Positions 35,949 to 44,745 are shown, counted from the stretch's first letter. The stretch: DNA of 64,000 nt from an uncultured SAR116 cluster alpha proteobacterium (GCA_902543145.1 CACBXG010000004.1:46637-110636); one strand, 5' to 3'. A program made the numbers and translations. The notes: generated by a model not told the origin, from the sequence alone.

Positions 35949-36668
35949 ATGAACGCTCTAATTTCAGCTAAAAATATTAGTGTTATTAAGTCAGGAAAAA
36001 ATATTTTAAATGATGTTAGTATTGATATCAACAAAAACGATTTCATTACAATAATAGGTCCTAATGGTGCTGGGAAATCTATGCTTCTAAAATGCTTGAT
36101 GGGATTTTATAAACCTAACATTGGGGCCATAAAAACAAAACCAAATTTAAAATTTGGTTACATGCCTCAAAATTTGGACGTAATTAAAACTATTCCAATG
36201 AAGGCCAAACTATTTATTACTATTAAAAAAAAATTTGATAAAATTTCTCTAAAAAAAGTAATTTCAGAAACTCAAATTGAAAATATACTTGATAAACAAC
36301 TATCATTTTTATCTGGTGGAGAAATGCAAAGAGTTTTGCTTGCAAGAAGTCTTTTGAACAATCCTGAATTATTGATATTAGACGAACCAGCTCAAAATTT
36401 AGATGTTTCTGGTCAAACGCTTTTTTATAAACTTCTGCAAAAAATTTATTCAAAAAGGGGTTTAAGTATATTGATGGTTTCTCACGATTTGCATTTAGTG
36501 ATGGTTTCAACAAAACAGGTTATATGTCTTTCAAATCACATATGTTGCTGTGGTAAACCACAACAAATTACAAATGATCCTAAATTTTTGTCAATGTTTG
36601 GAAAAGATATGGCAGAAGTAATGGCAGTGTATCAGCATTCCAACAAAGAAAATTTTGAAAACAACTAA
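35949..36668 (+). CDS. znuC: Zinc ABC transporter ATP-binding protein
   Basis: 239 residues. Walker A GPNGAGKSMLL (about 38-48), signature LSGGEMQRVLLARSL, Walker B LLILDEPAQNLD and switch His in VSHDLHLVM. The C-terminal stretch with HICCCGKP and GKDMAEVMAVYQH is typical of ZnuC rather than other metal ATPases. It drives zinc uptake together with the permease gene 16 bases downstream. The substrate-binding partner is the divergent znuA-like gene. ATG at 35949 has only weak upstream purines (ggaaaaa). Confidence 0.9.
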   Translation: MNALISAKNISVIKSGKNILNDVSIDINKNDFITIIGPNGAGKSMLLKCLMGFYKPNIGAIKTKPNLKFGYMPQNLDVIKTIPMKAKLFITIKKKFDKISLKKVISETQIENILDKQLSFLSGGEMQRVLLARSLLNNPELLILDEPAQNLDVSGQTLFYKLLQKIYSKRGLSILMVSHDLHLVMVSTKQVICLSNHICCCGKPQQITNDPKFLSMFGKDMAEVMAVYQHSNKENFENN

Positions 36669-36684
36669 CCGCTAGGAGAAAATC

Positions 36685-37479
36685 ATTACTGATCCGTTTA
36701 TAATAAGAGGTATAGTAGCTGGTATTGCAGTGGCATTAATATCTGGTTTAGTTGGATGTTTTGTTGTTTGGAGAAGGTTATCTTACTATGGAGAATCAAT
36801 AGCTCATAGTTCCTTACTAGGTGCTGGCATTGGAATATTAATAGGTATTGGTATTAATTTTGGAGTTGTTTTTATTTGTTTATTATTTGGTATTTTGTTT
36901 TTATGGTTACAACAAAGCAAAGCTTTGTCATCAGATACACTTCTAGGTGTTTTAGCTCACTTTGCATTGGCAGTGGGAATAATTGTCATTTCATTTAATA
37001 AAATTAAAATTGATCTTCATGCCTTTTTATTTGGAGATATACTTACTGTTAGTATTACTGATATCTGGGGAATGTATATTGGAGTACTCATAGCAATTAC
37101 ATTAATATTATCGAATTGGTCATCATTGCTATTAGTAACCCTTGATGAAGATTTAGCGAAATCTGAAGGCATTAACCCTCTATATGTTAATATTCTATTA
37201 ACAACAATTATGACTATCGTTGTTGCATTATCTCTTCAAATTATAGGATTATTGTTAATTACAGCAATGTTAATAATACCTGCTGCAACAGCGAGAAGGT
37301 TAGTAAATTCACCAGAAGGAATGGTTATCGTTGCAACTTTAATAGGAATTTTTTCTGTAGTTTTTGGGATATATTTATCTGTTGAAATGGACTTACCTTC
37401 TGGTCCATCTATTGTAGTAGTCAGTTCAATATTATTTTTTGTATCACATATGTTTGGTTTAATAGCAAAAAATGAATAA
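36685..37479 (+). CDS. znuB: Zinc ABC transporter permease, probable ATT start
   Basis: About 264 residues with eight or so hydrophobic segments. Conserved ABC-3 motifs include CFVVWRRLSYYGESIAHSSLLG near the N-terminus (shown in part: SYYGESIAHSSLLG), LLITAMLIIPAATAR and DLPSGPSIV. The family N-terminus (ITDPFIIRGIVAGIAVALISG) begins before the first standard codon, GTG at 36730, which has no ribosome site. An aggag six bases before ATT at 36685 points to ATT as start, a rare initiator known from infC. Starting at GTG would remove most of the first membrane segment. It forms an operon with znuC. Confidence 0.88.
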   Translation: MTDPFIIRGIVAGIAVALISGLVGCFVVWRRLSYYGESIAHSSLLGAGIGILIGIGINFGVVFICLLFGILFLWLQQSKALSSDTLLGVLAHFALAVGIIVISFNKIKIDLHAFLFGDILTVSITDIWGMYIGVLIAITLILSNWSSLLLVTLDEDLAKSEGINPLYVNILLTTIMTIVVALSLQIIGLLLITAMLIIPAATARRLVNSPEGMVIVATLIGIFSVVFGIYLSVEMDLPSGPSIVVVSSILFFVSHMFGLIAKNE

Positions 37480-37482
37480 GAA

Positions 37483-38451
37483 TTATGGCTTTAAAATAAT
37501 TTTTCCTTTTGCACCTCTTGCAAGGATTTTTTCCAATACTTCAGAAGCTTCTGAAAGAGCGTAACTTTCTTCTATTAAGGGTTTTAACAAGCCTTTTTTA
37601 TACCAATCAAATAATTCGACCATATTACTTTTATACTCTTTAGGTTCTGATCTTGTAAATGCTCCCCAGAAAACACCAACCACACTAAATTCTTTCACCA
37701 ATGCTAAATTTACAGCCAATTTAGGTATTGACCCAGAAGCGAATCCAATAACTAATAGTCTTCCTTTCCTACCCATTGACCTTGCTAGTGTATCAAAAAT
37801 ATCTCCACCGACAGGATCAAATATTACATCTATGCCTCTTCCACCAGAAATTTCTTTTAACTTTTCTTTTAAATTATCATATCCAATAGCTAAATCAGCT
37901 CCATTATTTTTGGCTATTTTTTGTTTTTCAGCGTTTGAAGCGACAGCAATTACTTTTGCACCTAAAATTTTGCCTATTTGGATAGCTGCTATTCCTGTAG
38001 AGCCTGATGAACCCAGCACAACTAAAGTTTCATCTTTTTTTAGTTGGCCTCTTTGTTTTAGAGCATAATGGGATGTTCCATAAGCACATAACAAGGCGCA
38101 AGAATCATCAAATGTCATGCTATCTGGAATTTTATATACAGACGAAAATTTCACTGCTGCTTTTTCAGCATATCCACTAAGTCTTGATAATCCAGCAACA
38201 CGATCACCAATTTTAAAATCTGCAACCTTTGATCCAATCTCTATTATTTCACCGGAGACCTCCATTCCTGGAATAAATGGTGTTTCAGGTTTTAATTGAT
38301 ACTTACCTTGAACAAGTAGACCATCAGGAAAATTTACTCCAACTGACTTTACATTAATTAGAATGCTTTCATCATCAATTACAGGATCTTCCACATCCAT
38401 ATACTTAATATTTTTTATTGGACCAAAATCGTTGCAAACTATAGCTTTCAT
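37483..38451 (-). CDS. NADPH:quinone oxidoreductase family protein (zinc-free MDR)
   Basis: 322 residues. GVNFPDGLLVQGKYQ near residue 40 and the NADPH loop LGSSGSTGIAAIQIGK mark the quinone oxidoreductase branch of medium-chain reductases; the GGRGIDVIFDPVGG strand is also conserved. Members reduce quinones or enoyl thioesters with NADPH. The MaoC-type gene starts 14 bases upstream on the same strand, suggesting a shared role in acyl-CoA metabolism. Convergent with znuB, only three bases apart, so it is not part of the zinc operon. Confidence 0.85.
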   Translation of the reverse strand: MKAIVCNDFGPIKNIKYMDVEDPVIDDESILINVKSVGVNFPDGLLVQGKYQLKPETPFIPGMEVSGEIIEIGSKVADFKIGDRVAGLSRLSGYAEKAAVKFSSVYKIPDSMTFDDSCALLCAYGTSHYALKQRGQLKKDETLVVLGSSGSTGIAAIQIGKILGAKVIAVASNAEKQKIAKNNGADLAIGYDNLKEKLKEISGGRGIDVIFDPVGGDIFDTLARSMGRKGRLLVIGFASGSIPKLAVNLALVKEFSVVGVFWGAFTRSEPKEYKSNMVELFDWYKKGLLKPLIEESYALSEASEVLEKILARGAKGKIILKP

Positions 38452-38465
38452 GTTATGTCCTTAAT

Positions 38466-38924
38466 TTATGGGAATACTAATGATATTGTTTCTGCTATGA
38501 AAGCAGGCTTAATTTCATCTTTAATTTCTAACTCACATTTATTTACTACCCTGAAGCCTCCATTTTTCATTTCTTCGCAAGAAATTATTGTTCTGTTTAA
38601 CCTAACTTGAGAACCCACTTTAACCATGTTTATAAATCTTACTTTATCAGATCCATAATTAAGGGTTTTGGATGTATTTTGAATTTGTGCATTTTGAGCA
38701 GCTAATTTTGGAAGAAGAGAGACCATGTAATATCCATGCGCAATTGTTTTTCCGTCTGGCATTTCTTGTTCTGCTCTCTTTTCATCAACATGTATCCATT
38801 GGTGATCTGATGTTGCATCAGCAAATTTATTTATTTTCTCCTGTGTAACGTGATACCATTCACTAGGTGTAAGGGGTTTGTTTATAAAATTTTTTATTTC
38901 AGAAGGATTATTTATTACTATCAT
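38466..38924 (-). CDS. MaoC-family dehydratase
   Basis: 152 residues, single hotdog domain. The hydratase-2 motif is visible as FADATSDHQWIHVDEKRA with the catalytic Asp and His, then GKTIAHGYYMVSLLP. It hydrates trans-2-enoyl-CoA to the R-3-hydroxyacyl-CoA, stereochemically opposite to the FadJ-type crotonase. RVNLTRTI-type late strands (SQVRLNRTIIS) complete the fold. First gene of a two-gene operon with the quinone oxidoreductase. Confidence 0.87.
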   Translation of the reverse strand: MIVINNPSEIKNFINKPLTPSEWYHVTQEKINKFADATSDHQWIHVDEKRAEQEMPDGKTIAHGYYMVSLLPKLAAQNAQIQNTSKTLNYGSDKVRFINMVKVGSQVRLNRTIISCEEMKNGGFRVVNKCELEIKDEIKPAFIAETISLVFP

Positions 38925-39041
38925 TTTAAATGCCTTTTTTTATATTATTAATTTCAAATATACACTTAAAGTTACTTAATTAAATAATAATATTATAAAA
39001 TCAAATCTTGAATTTTAAAAATTTATTATGACTTTAATAAT

Positions 39042-39956
39042 ATGCAAATAACAATACCAAAAGTAGATTATAAGATAATTTCAAATCAAGTAGATGCGTC
39101 CTTTAATGCTGAATTAGAAAAATTTAATTATGCTATTTCTCATTATGGTTTTTTGCTATTACAAAACACACCAATAGATAAGAAAGTAAAAAATAATATC
39201 TTCAAAACTTATAAAGCCTTTTTTGATCTTCCTTTTGAAGAAAAAAATAGAGTAAATATGGATTTAACCTCTTCTAATAGAGGATGGGGTGCTCCAAAAG
39301 GAGAACAAGTTAACCCAGATTACAACCCAGATTATAAAGAGATTTTTGATACTGGTCCTCATCAAAAAGTTAAGGATGAATTTAGAGACTTAACTTATTA
39401 CGCTAAAAATCTTTGGCCTGAACAATTACCATTGTTTGAAAATACTGTTAATAATTATTATGATCTCTGTACTGAAATTGGGATGCATGTTTTATCATTC
39501 ATTGAACGTTCTTTAGACTTATCTGAAAATTTTTTTAGAGATAAATTTGAAAATCCAATGTCGTTGCTAAGATGCAATTATTATCCACCAAGGAAATCAT
39601 CATTATCGAACAAAGATTATGGTATAGCACCTCATACTGATTATGGTTGTTTGACAATTTTGTTAACGGACAATAATCCTGGACTTGAAATTAAAAATCC
39701 TTCAAATGAGTGGGAATTGGTAACCCCAAAGGAAGGTGAAGTCATAGTCAATTTTGGAGATATGTTAGAATTTTGGTCTAAGAAAAAAATAAAGGCTACA
39801 CCTCACCGAGTGTTTGGAAATAATAAGGAGCGATTATCTATACCTTTTTTCTTCAATCCACAATATGACACAATAATATCAAAAAAAGATAAAATTATTG
39901 CTGGGGAATATCTATCTAAAAAATACAACACAACTTATATACATAAAAAGATATAA
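39042..39956 (+). CDS. Isopenicillin N synthase-like 2-oxoglutarate/Fe(II) oxygenase
   Basis: 304 residues. The DIOX_N part (to about 125) is followed by the double-stranded helix with HTDYGCLTILL (His and Asp ligands), HRVFGNN (third His) and the RLSIPFF Arg-x-Ser that binds 2-oxoglutarate. NFGDMLEFWS precedes the third ligand as usual. Bacterial members hydroxylate or cleave diverse small molecules; ethylene-forming or gibberellin-type enzymes share the fold, and the substrate is unknown here. It stands between divergent MaoC and the co-directional acyl-CoA ligase. Confidence 0.82.
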   Translation: MQITIPKVDYKIISNQVDASFNAELEKFNYAISHYGFLLLQNTPIDKKVKNNIFKTYKAFFDLPFEEKNRVNMDLTSSNRGWGAPKGEQVNPDYNPDYKEIFDTGPHQKVKDEFRDLTYYAKNLWPEQLPLFENTVNNYYDLCTEIGMHVLSFIERSLDLSENFFRDKFENPMSLLRCNYYPPRKSSLSNKDYGIAPHTDYGCLTILLTDNNPGLEIKNPSNEWELVTPKEGEVIVNFGDMLEFWSKKKIKATPHRVFGNNKERLSIPFFFNPQYDTIISKKDKIIAGEYLSKKYNTTYIHKKI

Positions 39957-40043
39957 ATTAATGTTTATTTACTTTGAAATAGTACTATTAATAATTTATT
40001 TTTGATTATTATATATTTAAATATTATTTAATAGGAGAGTCAT

Positions 40044-41678
40044 TTGTTTGGTGTAATGCAAGATCACCCTCTGTTAATTTCAAACATTTTTGAACATGCT
40101 ATCAAAAACTATAACAAGCAAGAGATTGTTTCCAACACAGTTGAAGGTGGTATCCATAGATATACCTATTTTGATTGGGGAAAAAGAACTAAGAAATTAG
40201 CTAATGCTTTTAAGTCTCTTGATTTGAAACAAAGTGATAGAGTAGGAACTTTAGCCTGGAATGGTTATAGGCACTTAGAGATCTACTATGCAACTTCATC
40301 AAGTGGACTAGTCTGCCACACTATAAATCCACGACTTCATCCTGATCAAGTTTCTTACATTGTAAATCATGCACAAGACCAAGTTTTATGTGTTGATTTA
40401 AATATTTTACCATTAGTTGAAAAAGCATCTGAAAATTTTAAAACAGTCAAAGAAATTATTATAATGACTGATAATAAGAATATGGTTCAACCTAATATTA
40501 AAGATAGTATTAAAGTAATTTGTTATGAGGATTTTATTAAAGATCATTCAGATCAATTTGAATGGCCTCAAATGGACGAAAGAACAGCATCGTCTTTATG
40601 TTATACATCTGGCACCACTGGAAACCCAAAGGGAGTTTTATATTCTCATCGCTCAACAGTTCTTCATGCCTACGGGATGAATTTAAAAGATGTGGTTCCT
40701 TATGGTGTTAAAGATGTTGTGCTTCCTGTAGTACCTATGTTTCATGTTAATGCTTGGGGGACACCTTATGCAGCACCAATGTGTGGTACAAAATTAGTTT
40801 TCCCTGGTGCTAAATTAGATGGTGAAAGTTTAACAAATCTAATGAATGAAGAAAAAGTTACTATTTCTCTTGGGGTTCCAACAATCTGGCTCTTATTACT
40901 AAATTATTTGAGAGATTCTGGTAAAAAAATAGATACAGTTAAAAGATTAATAATTGGTGGATCCTCATGCCCTAGGACATTATTTGAGGGGTTTGAAGAT
41001 GAGTTTGGCGCAGAAGTAATACATGCCTGGGGTATGACAGAAATGAGCCCTCTAGGAACAGTCAATATGCCTTCATTGGGACAAGAGCCAAAAAATAGAA
41101 CAGAGTATTACGATCAAAAATTACCTCAAGGAAGAACAATTTTTGGACACCAAATGAAACTTGTTGATGATGCAGGAAATGATTTACCAGAAGATGGAGA
41201 AACCCAAGGAAGATTGTTATCAAAGGGTTTTTGGGTTTTAAAAGAGTACTTTGAAGATAATACTGAAAAAGATAGATTCCTTGATGGTGGTTGGTTCGAT
41301 ACAGGTGATGTTGCAAAAATAGATCAACACGGTTTTATGACTATAACAGACAGAACAAAAGACATAATTAAATCTGGTGGAGAATGGATAAGCTCAATTG
41401 ATTTAGAAAATATTTGCGTTGGACATTCAGACGTAGCTAATGCTGCTGTTATATCTGTGCCACATGAAAAATGGGAAGAAAGACCCATAGTAATTGTTCA
41501 GCCAATGCCAGGTAAATCACCCGGAAAAGAAGAGATTTTAAAAATGTATAATGGCAAAGTTGCAAAATGGATGATACCAGATGATGTTATTTTTACAGAT
41601 AATATTCCTTTAGGAGCCACTGGAAAAATATTAAAAAACAAACTTAGAGACCAATTTGGTGGACATAAGATAAGTTAA
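40044..41678 (+). CDS. Fatty-acyl-CoA ligase (AMP-forming, long/medium chain type)
   Basis: 544 residues of the ANL superfamily. The P-loop is LCYTSGTTGNPKGVLYSH; VIHAWGMTEMSPLG is motif A5, WFDTGDVAKID A7, DRTKDIIKSGGEWISS A8, and the catalytic Lys lies in PLGATGKILKNKLR (A10). It activates a carboxylic acid to acyl-CoA via acyl-AMP. The start is TTG at 40044 because aggaga ends five bases before it; the ATG at 40056 is poorly spaced. The chain length of the substrate cannot be read from sequence. Confidence 0.88.
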   Translation: MFGVMQDHPLLISNIFEHAIKNYNKQEIVSNTVEGGIHRYTYFDWGKRTKKLANAFKSLDLKQSDRVGTLAWNGYRHLEIYYATSSSGLVCHTINPRLHPDQVSYIVNHAQDQVLCVDLNILPLVEKASENFKTVKEIIIMTDNKNMVQPNIKDSIKVICYEDFIKDHSDQFEWPQMDERTASSLCYTSGTTGNPKGVLYSHRSTVLHAYGMNLKDVVPYGVKDVVLPVVPMFHVNAWGTPYAAPMCGTKLVFPGAKLDGESLTNLMNEEKVTISLGVPTIWLLLLNYLRDSGKKIDTVKRLIIGGSSCPRTLFEGFEDEFGAEVIHAWGMTEMSPLGTVNMPSLGQEPKNRTEYYDQKLPQGRTIFGHQMKLVDDAGNDLPEDGETQGRLLSKGFWVLKEYFEDNTEKDRFLDGGWFDTGDVAKIDQHGFMTITDRTKDIIKSGGEWISSIDLENICVGHSDVANAAVISVPHEKWEERPIVIVQPMPGKSPGKEEILKMYNGKVAKWMIPDDVIFTDNIPLGATGKILKNKLRDQFGGHKIS

Positions 41679-41871
41679 AATAAAAAATTATTTTAAATAA
41701 ATTTACAAATCATTATTGAACTTGGTGAGTTCTTCAATAGCTGAAGTTAATGGCAATTCAAGCCATCGATACTTACTTTCTTTGATTATGAGAGGAGGAA
41801 TGTAAATTTATTACTTAATAAAATTGCCTAGATCAAGACATTGTTTATGTTATATATTTATGAATTAAATA
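41679..41871. other. Spacer with a possible gene remnant
   Basis: No gene of normal size lies in these 193 bases. On the minus strand a stop-free stretch of 34 codons (41703-41804) reads IYIPPLIIKESKYRWLELPL and on to a TAA, protein-like but without a start, so it may be the tail of a lost gene. On the plus strand a strong AGGAGG (41793-41798) is followed by ATG directly joined to TAA (41800-41805). Confidence 0.3.
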
Positions 41872-42129
41872 CTAATCCTTAAATAAACTTTCAATATCAA
41901 AATTATCTATCGTATCTATTGACTTTGCGATTTTCCAAGTTTTACTCGTTCCATCTAATGCATTAGCAGTTATTACTGTCTCTTTTGGAGGACAACCAGG
42001 TTCATGACAACTAAGTTCAGCAATGCTTAATATTGTTGTTTCAGGTAATTTCAATTCTTTAGAAATTACCTCTTTTAGATATCTTATATTTTCAGGTTTA
42101 GCTTTTTTTTGATTAAACATATCACTCAT
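41872..42129 (-). CDS. Small conserved protein with CHEPGCPP motif (zur-COG0523-WD40 operon)
   Basis: 85 residues, no signal peptide or membrane segment. The only striking motif is ELSCHEPGCPPKETVI (about residues 38-53), with two Cys and one His that could bind a metal or a nucleotide cofactor. The C-terminus is acidic (DNFDIESLFKD). It starts three bases after the WD40 gene stop, so translation is likely coupled, and it closes the four-gene zur - COG0523 - WD40 - small protein operon. I do not recognise a characterised homologue. A small metal-transfer partner for the GTPase is a guess from context. Confidence 0.65.
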   Translation of the reverse strand: MSDMFNQKKAKPENIRYLKEVISKELKLPETTILSIAELSCHEPGCPPKETVITANALDGTSKTWKIAKSIDTIDNFDIESLFKD

Positions 42130-42132
42130 TAT

Positions 42133-43185
42133 TTAGTTTGCCCATAGAGGTGACCACAATATATTTCCACCTAAGTCACCTATCAAAATATAAGAACGAT
42201 CAGATGAAAGTGATATTGCAGATATTTCATAACCTTTAGGATTTCTCACAACAAATGGATTTTTTCTATCATCTACTTCTGATAATAAAACTGTACCATC
42301 ATTAAAGCCTACAAAAATAGCCTTTTCTCCTGTTAAAGGTTCTATAAAAGTTGAGATTTTTTTTCCACAATCAGCAACACAAACTGGCTCTCGACCAAGT
42401 GGTCCGTCTTTACCATCAAACGGCCAACAAATTGCTTGATGATCACCAGCAGTCGCAAGGTGAGGAATGTCTCCTACCCATGCAAAACTTTTTATCTTTG
42501 CTGGATACCCTCTCATAGCTAAATCTACTTTATCTCGTATACGCCATCCATGAAGTTCACTTTCTTGCATGGTAGTCACGATATATTTTCCATCAGGGCT
42601 AAAACTTACTTTACTGTGAGATCCTTTCCATACAAGCCGTGAAGATTTCCATCGTCTGTTACCTTGCTCCCAAAGAGTAACTCCTCCATAGCTGGCAACT
42701 GCCAAACGTTTTCCACTTCTATCAAATGCCATGCCTCCTATAGTACTTGTATGCTCCAAAATTTTTTCTTTTGTATTACCACTAGACCACAAATAAGCAT
42801 TTTTACCTGACGAACAAACCATATTATCTTTTGTTGCCGCTACTGTATCAACCCATCGAGTTCCAAAATTAGCAATTTCAGTTATTATTCCATCAGGAGA
42901 TATTTGTAAAAATCGACCATCATCACCACCAGTGAACACCTCACTACCATTTGTGGCTATACAGAGTACCACACCATCATGCGCATCAATTATTTTTGGT
43001 GTTTCTTCTGACCTAAAAAATCTTACAGTACCGTCACCAAATCCTGCAACAACAGCCTCAGGAATTGTAACTGCACCAGTAACTGGAGCATTTATTTCTA
43101 ATTCCTTACCTCTACCTTCTAGTTCTGTTTCTTCAGGCTCTAAGTAAGATATTTTTTGCTCTAAAAATTTTTCTCTATCTGACAT
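42133..43185 (-). CDS. WD40-repeat protein of the zinc operon
   Basis: 350 residues forming an apparent seven-bladed propeller. Repeated blades carry GH/D-type turns and W-strand ends, for example DAHDGVVLCIATNG, SSGKNAYLWSSG, SFSPDGKYIVTTM, LATAGDHQAICWPF and SLSSDRSYILIGDLGG. No signal peptide is visible, so it should be cytoplasmic. Bacterial WD40 proteins are uncommon in compact genomes. The location between a COG0523 GTPase (33 bases) and an 85-residue Cys-containing protein (three bases), behind a Zur site, suggests a scaffold for metal delivery, which is inference. Confidence 0.82.
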   Translation of the reverse strand: MSDREKFLEQKISYLEPEETELEGRGKELEINAPVTGAVTIPEAVVAGFGDGTVRFFRSEETPKIIDAHDGVVLCIATNGSEVFTGGDDGRFLQISPDGIITEIANFGTRWVDTVAATKDNMVCSSGKNAYLWSSGNTKEKILEHTSTIGGMAFDRSGKRLAVASYGGVTLWEQGNRRWKSSRLVWKGSHSKVSFSPDGKYIVTTMQESELHGWRIRDKVDLAMRGYPAKIKSFAWVGDIPHLATAGDHQAICWPFDGKDGPLGREPVCVADCGKKISTFIEPLTGEKAIFVGFNDGTVLLSEVDDRKNPFVVRNPKGYEISAISLSSDRSYILIGDLGGNILWSPLWAN

Positions 43186-43218
43186 TTTGAATTTATTATT
43201 GAAGTAAATTATAGTTAT

Positions 43219-44193
43219 TTAATTCAATTTACATCCCTCAAAACCATCATCAAGACCCATGTTTTCAAGATTACGACCTATAAAAACTACTCTTGAATTG
43301 CGCTCTTTTCCTTCAGGCCAAGTGCCCATTGGAGATGCATCCATGAGCATATGGACACCTTGAAAAACATAACGGTCGTCTTTACCTTCAAAACTTAATA
43401 TGCCCTTTGACCTCAGAATATCTTGTCCGTGTGTTTGCAATAAATTACCAAACCAAGTTTGAAATTTATCCATATCTAGGGGTGTTTCAGAGACAAATGA
43501 CATGCTTGTTACATCATCATCGTGCTCGTGGTCATGATCAGAATCTAAGAAATCAGGTTCAACTTCTAAAACACGATCTAAACTAAATGCATTAAGTCCT
43601 AAAACTTCATTAAGTGGAATATCACAACGATTAGTTTTGACAATTTTTGCATATGGATTAATTTTTTTAATTCTTGCTTTAACCTTATCAATTGAGTTCT
43701 CATCTACAAGATCAATTTTATTAAGTAAAACAATGTCAGCGAATGCTATCTGTTCTTCAGCTTCATGGTGTTCACCAAGCTGATTACTAAGATGCACTGC
43801 GTCTGCAACGGTGACTATTGCATCCAATTTAGTTTTATCAGATACATCCTGGTCAACAAAAAAGGTTTGCGCAACTGGAGCAGGATCTGCCAGTCCTGTT
43901 GTTTCCACAATAATAGCATCTAGTTTATCAGCTCTTTTCATAAGTCCACCTAGAATACGAATTAAATCACCTCTAACAGTGCAGCAAATACATCCATTAT
44001 TCATTTCAAAAACTTCTTCATCAGCATCAACGACAAGATCATTGTCAATACCTTGTTCTCCAAATTCATTTACGATGACTGCATAGCGCTTACCGTGTTG
44101 TTCTGTCAGAATTCTGTTAAGAAGAGTTGTTTTTCCGGCTCCTAGAAATCCAGTCAAAACTGTAACTGGGACTTGTTCAGAAGTATTATTCAT
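43219..44193 (-). CDS. COG0523/CobW-family GTPase, putative zinc metallochaperone (copy 1)
   Basis: 324 residues. Walker A is GFLGAGKTTLL (from about residue 15), the metal motif is GCICC (67-71), NKIDL gives the GTP base contact, and a DHDHEHDDD tract lies near residue 220 before the CobW C-terminal domain. COG0523 proteins couple GTP hydrolysis to handing zinc (or cobalt) to client enzymes. It lies 16 bases after zur in the same operon behind a Zur palindrome, which supports zinc over cobalamin use. It differs clearly from the second copy at 48.9 kb. Confidence 0.87.
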   Translation of the reverse strand: MNNTSEQVPVTVLTGFLGAGKTTLLNRILTEQHGKRYAVIVNEFGEQGIDNDLVVDADEEVFEMNNGCICCTVRGDLIRILGGLMKRADKLDAIIVETTGLADPAPVAQTFFVDQDVSDKTKLDAIVTVADAVHLSNQLGEHHEAEEQIAFADIVLLNKIDLVDENSIDKVKARIKKINPYAKIVKTNRCDIPLNEVLGLNAFSLDRVLEVEPDFLDSDHDHEHDDDVTSMSFVSETPLDMDKFQTWFGNLLQTHGQDILRSKGILSFEGKDDRYVFQGVHMLMDASPMGTWPEGKERNSRVVFIGRNLENMGLDDGFEGCKLN

Positions 44194-44209
44194 GTCTTTA
44201 TCCTTTTAA

Positions 44210-44605
44210 TTATATATTTGATGAGCAATTGCCACATAGGCCATGTATTTCGAAAACCGGATTGTAAGCTTTAAATCCTGTTCTATCAGAGAGATTTTTG
44301 ATATTATCTGTTAATTTCTGATCTAGATGTTCTTTAACATCGCCACAATCATTACAGATTTCAAACACTGGGATTTTGTTTTTATGAGATCCACAACATA
44401 TTGTCCAAGCATTTAATGACTCAATGCGATGAATAAGTCCATCTTTATGTAATTTGTCTAATGCTCTATAAACAGTTGTAGCAGCTGTGATACCTTCTGA
44501 TCTTAAAAGATCTAAAATTTCGTAGGCTGTTAATGGTTGTTTTTGTTTTTTCAAAAAATTAAAAACTCTATCCGAGTGTGTTAAACGTTTATTTGTTATT
44601 GACAT
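44210..44605 (-). CDS. zur: Fur-family zinc uptake regulator
   Basis: 131 residues. The N-terminal winged helix is followed by a dimerisation domain with CNDC (84/87) and CGNC (124/127), the structural zinc site of the family, and CCGSHKNK in place of the Fur HHDH block. The Zur identity rests on these residues, on GIT(A)ATTVYRALDKL in the DNA helix, and on genome context: zinc importer, two COG0523 genes and folE, each next to the same palindrome. ATG at 44605 has gaggg seven bases upstream. A palindrome at 44667 suggests autoregulation. Fur or Mur are less likely. Confidence 0.88.
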   Translation of the reverse strand: MSITNKRLTHSDRVFNFLKKQKQPLTAYEILDLLRSEGITAATTVYRALDKLHKDGLIHRIESLNAWTICCGSHKNKIPVFEICNDCGDVKEHLDQKLTDNIKNLSDRTGFKAYNPVFEIHGLCGNCSSNI

Positions 44606-44666
44606 CAATTGACCCTCAATATTGATAGCTCTGAGGATAATATATCAACTCGTTGTTAATATTGCA

Positions 44667-44678
44667 ATGTTATAACAT
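44667..44678. promoter_or_regulatory. Putative Zur operator, zur-side
   Basis: A perfect ATGTTATAACAT palindrome, extended on the right as AACAAT, lies 62 bases before the zur start. It is one of two copies within 64 bases in the zur/DUF1636 divergent region. Confidence 0.8.
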
Positions 44679-44718
44679 AACAATTTATTGACAGCCGGAC
44701 TTTTAAATAATAAATGTA

Positions 44719-44730
44719 ATGTTATAACAT
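44719..44730. promoter_or_regulatory. Putative Zur operator, DUF1636-side
   Basis: A perfect ATGTTATAACAT, within GTAATGTTATAACATAACAT, ends 15 bases before the DUF1636 start. The centre-to-centre distance to the zur-side copy is 52 bases, about five helical turns, so both dimers could face the same side of the DNA. Confidence 0.8.
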
Positions 44731-44745
44731 AACATAAGTGAAATC

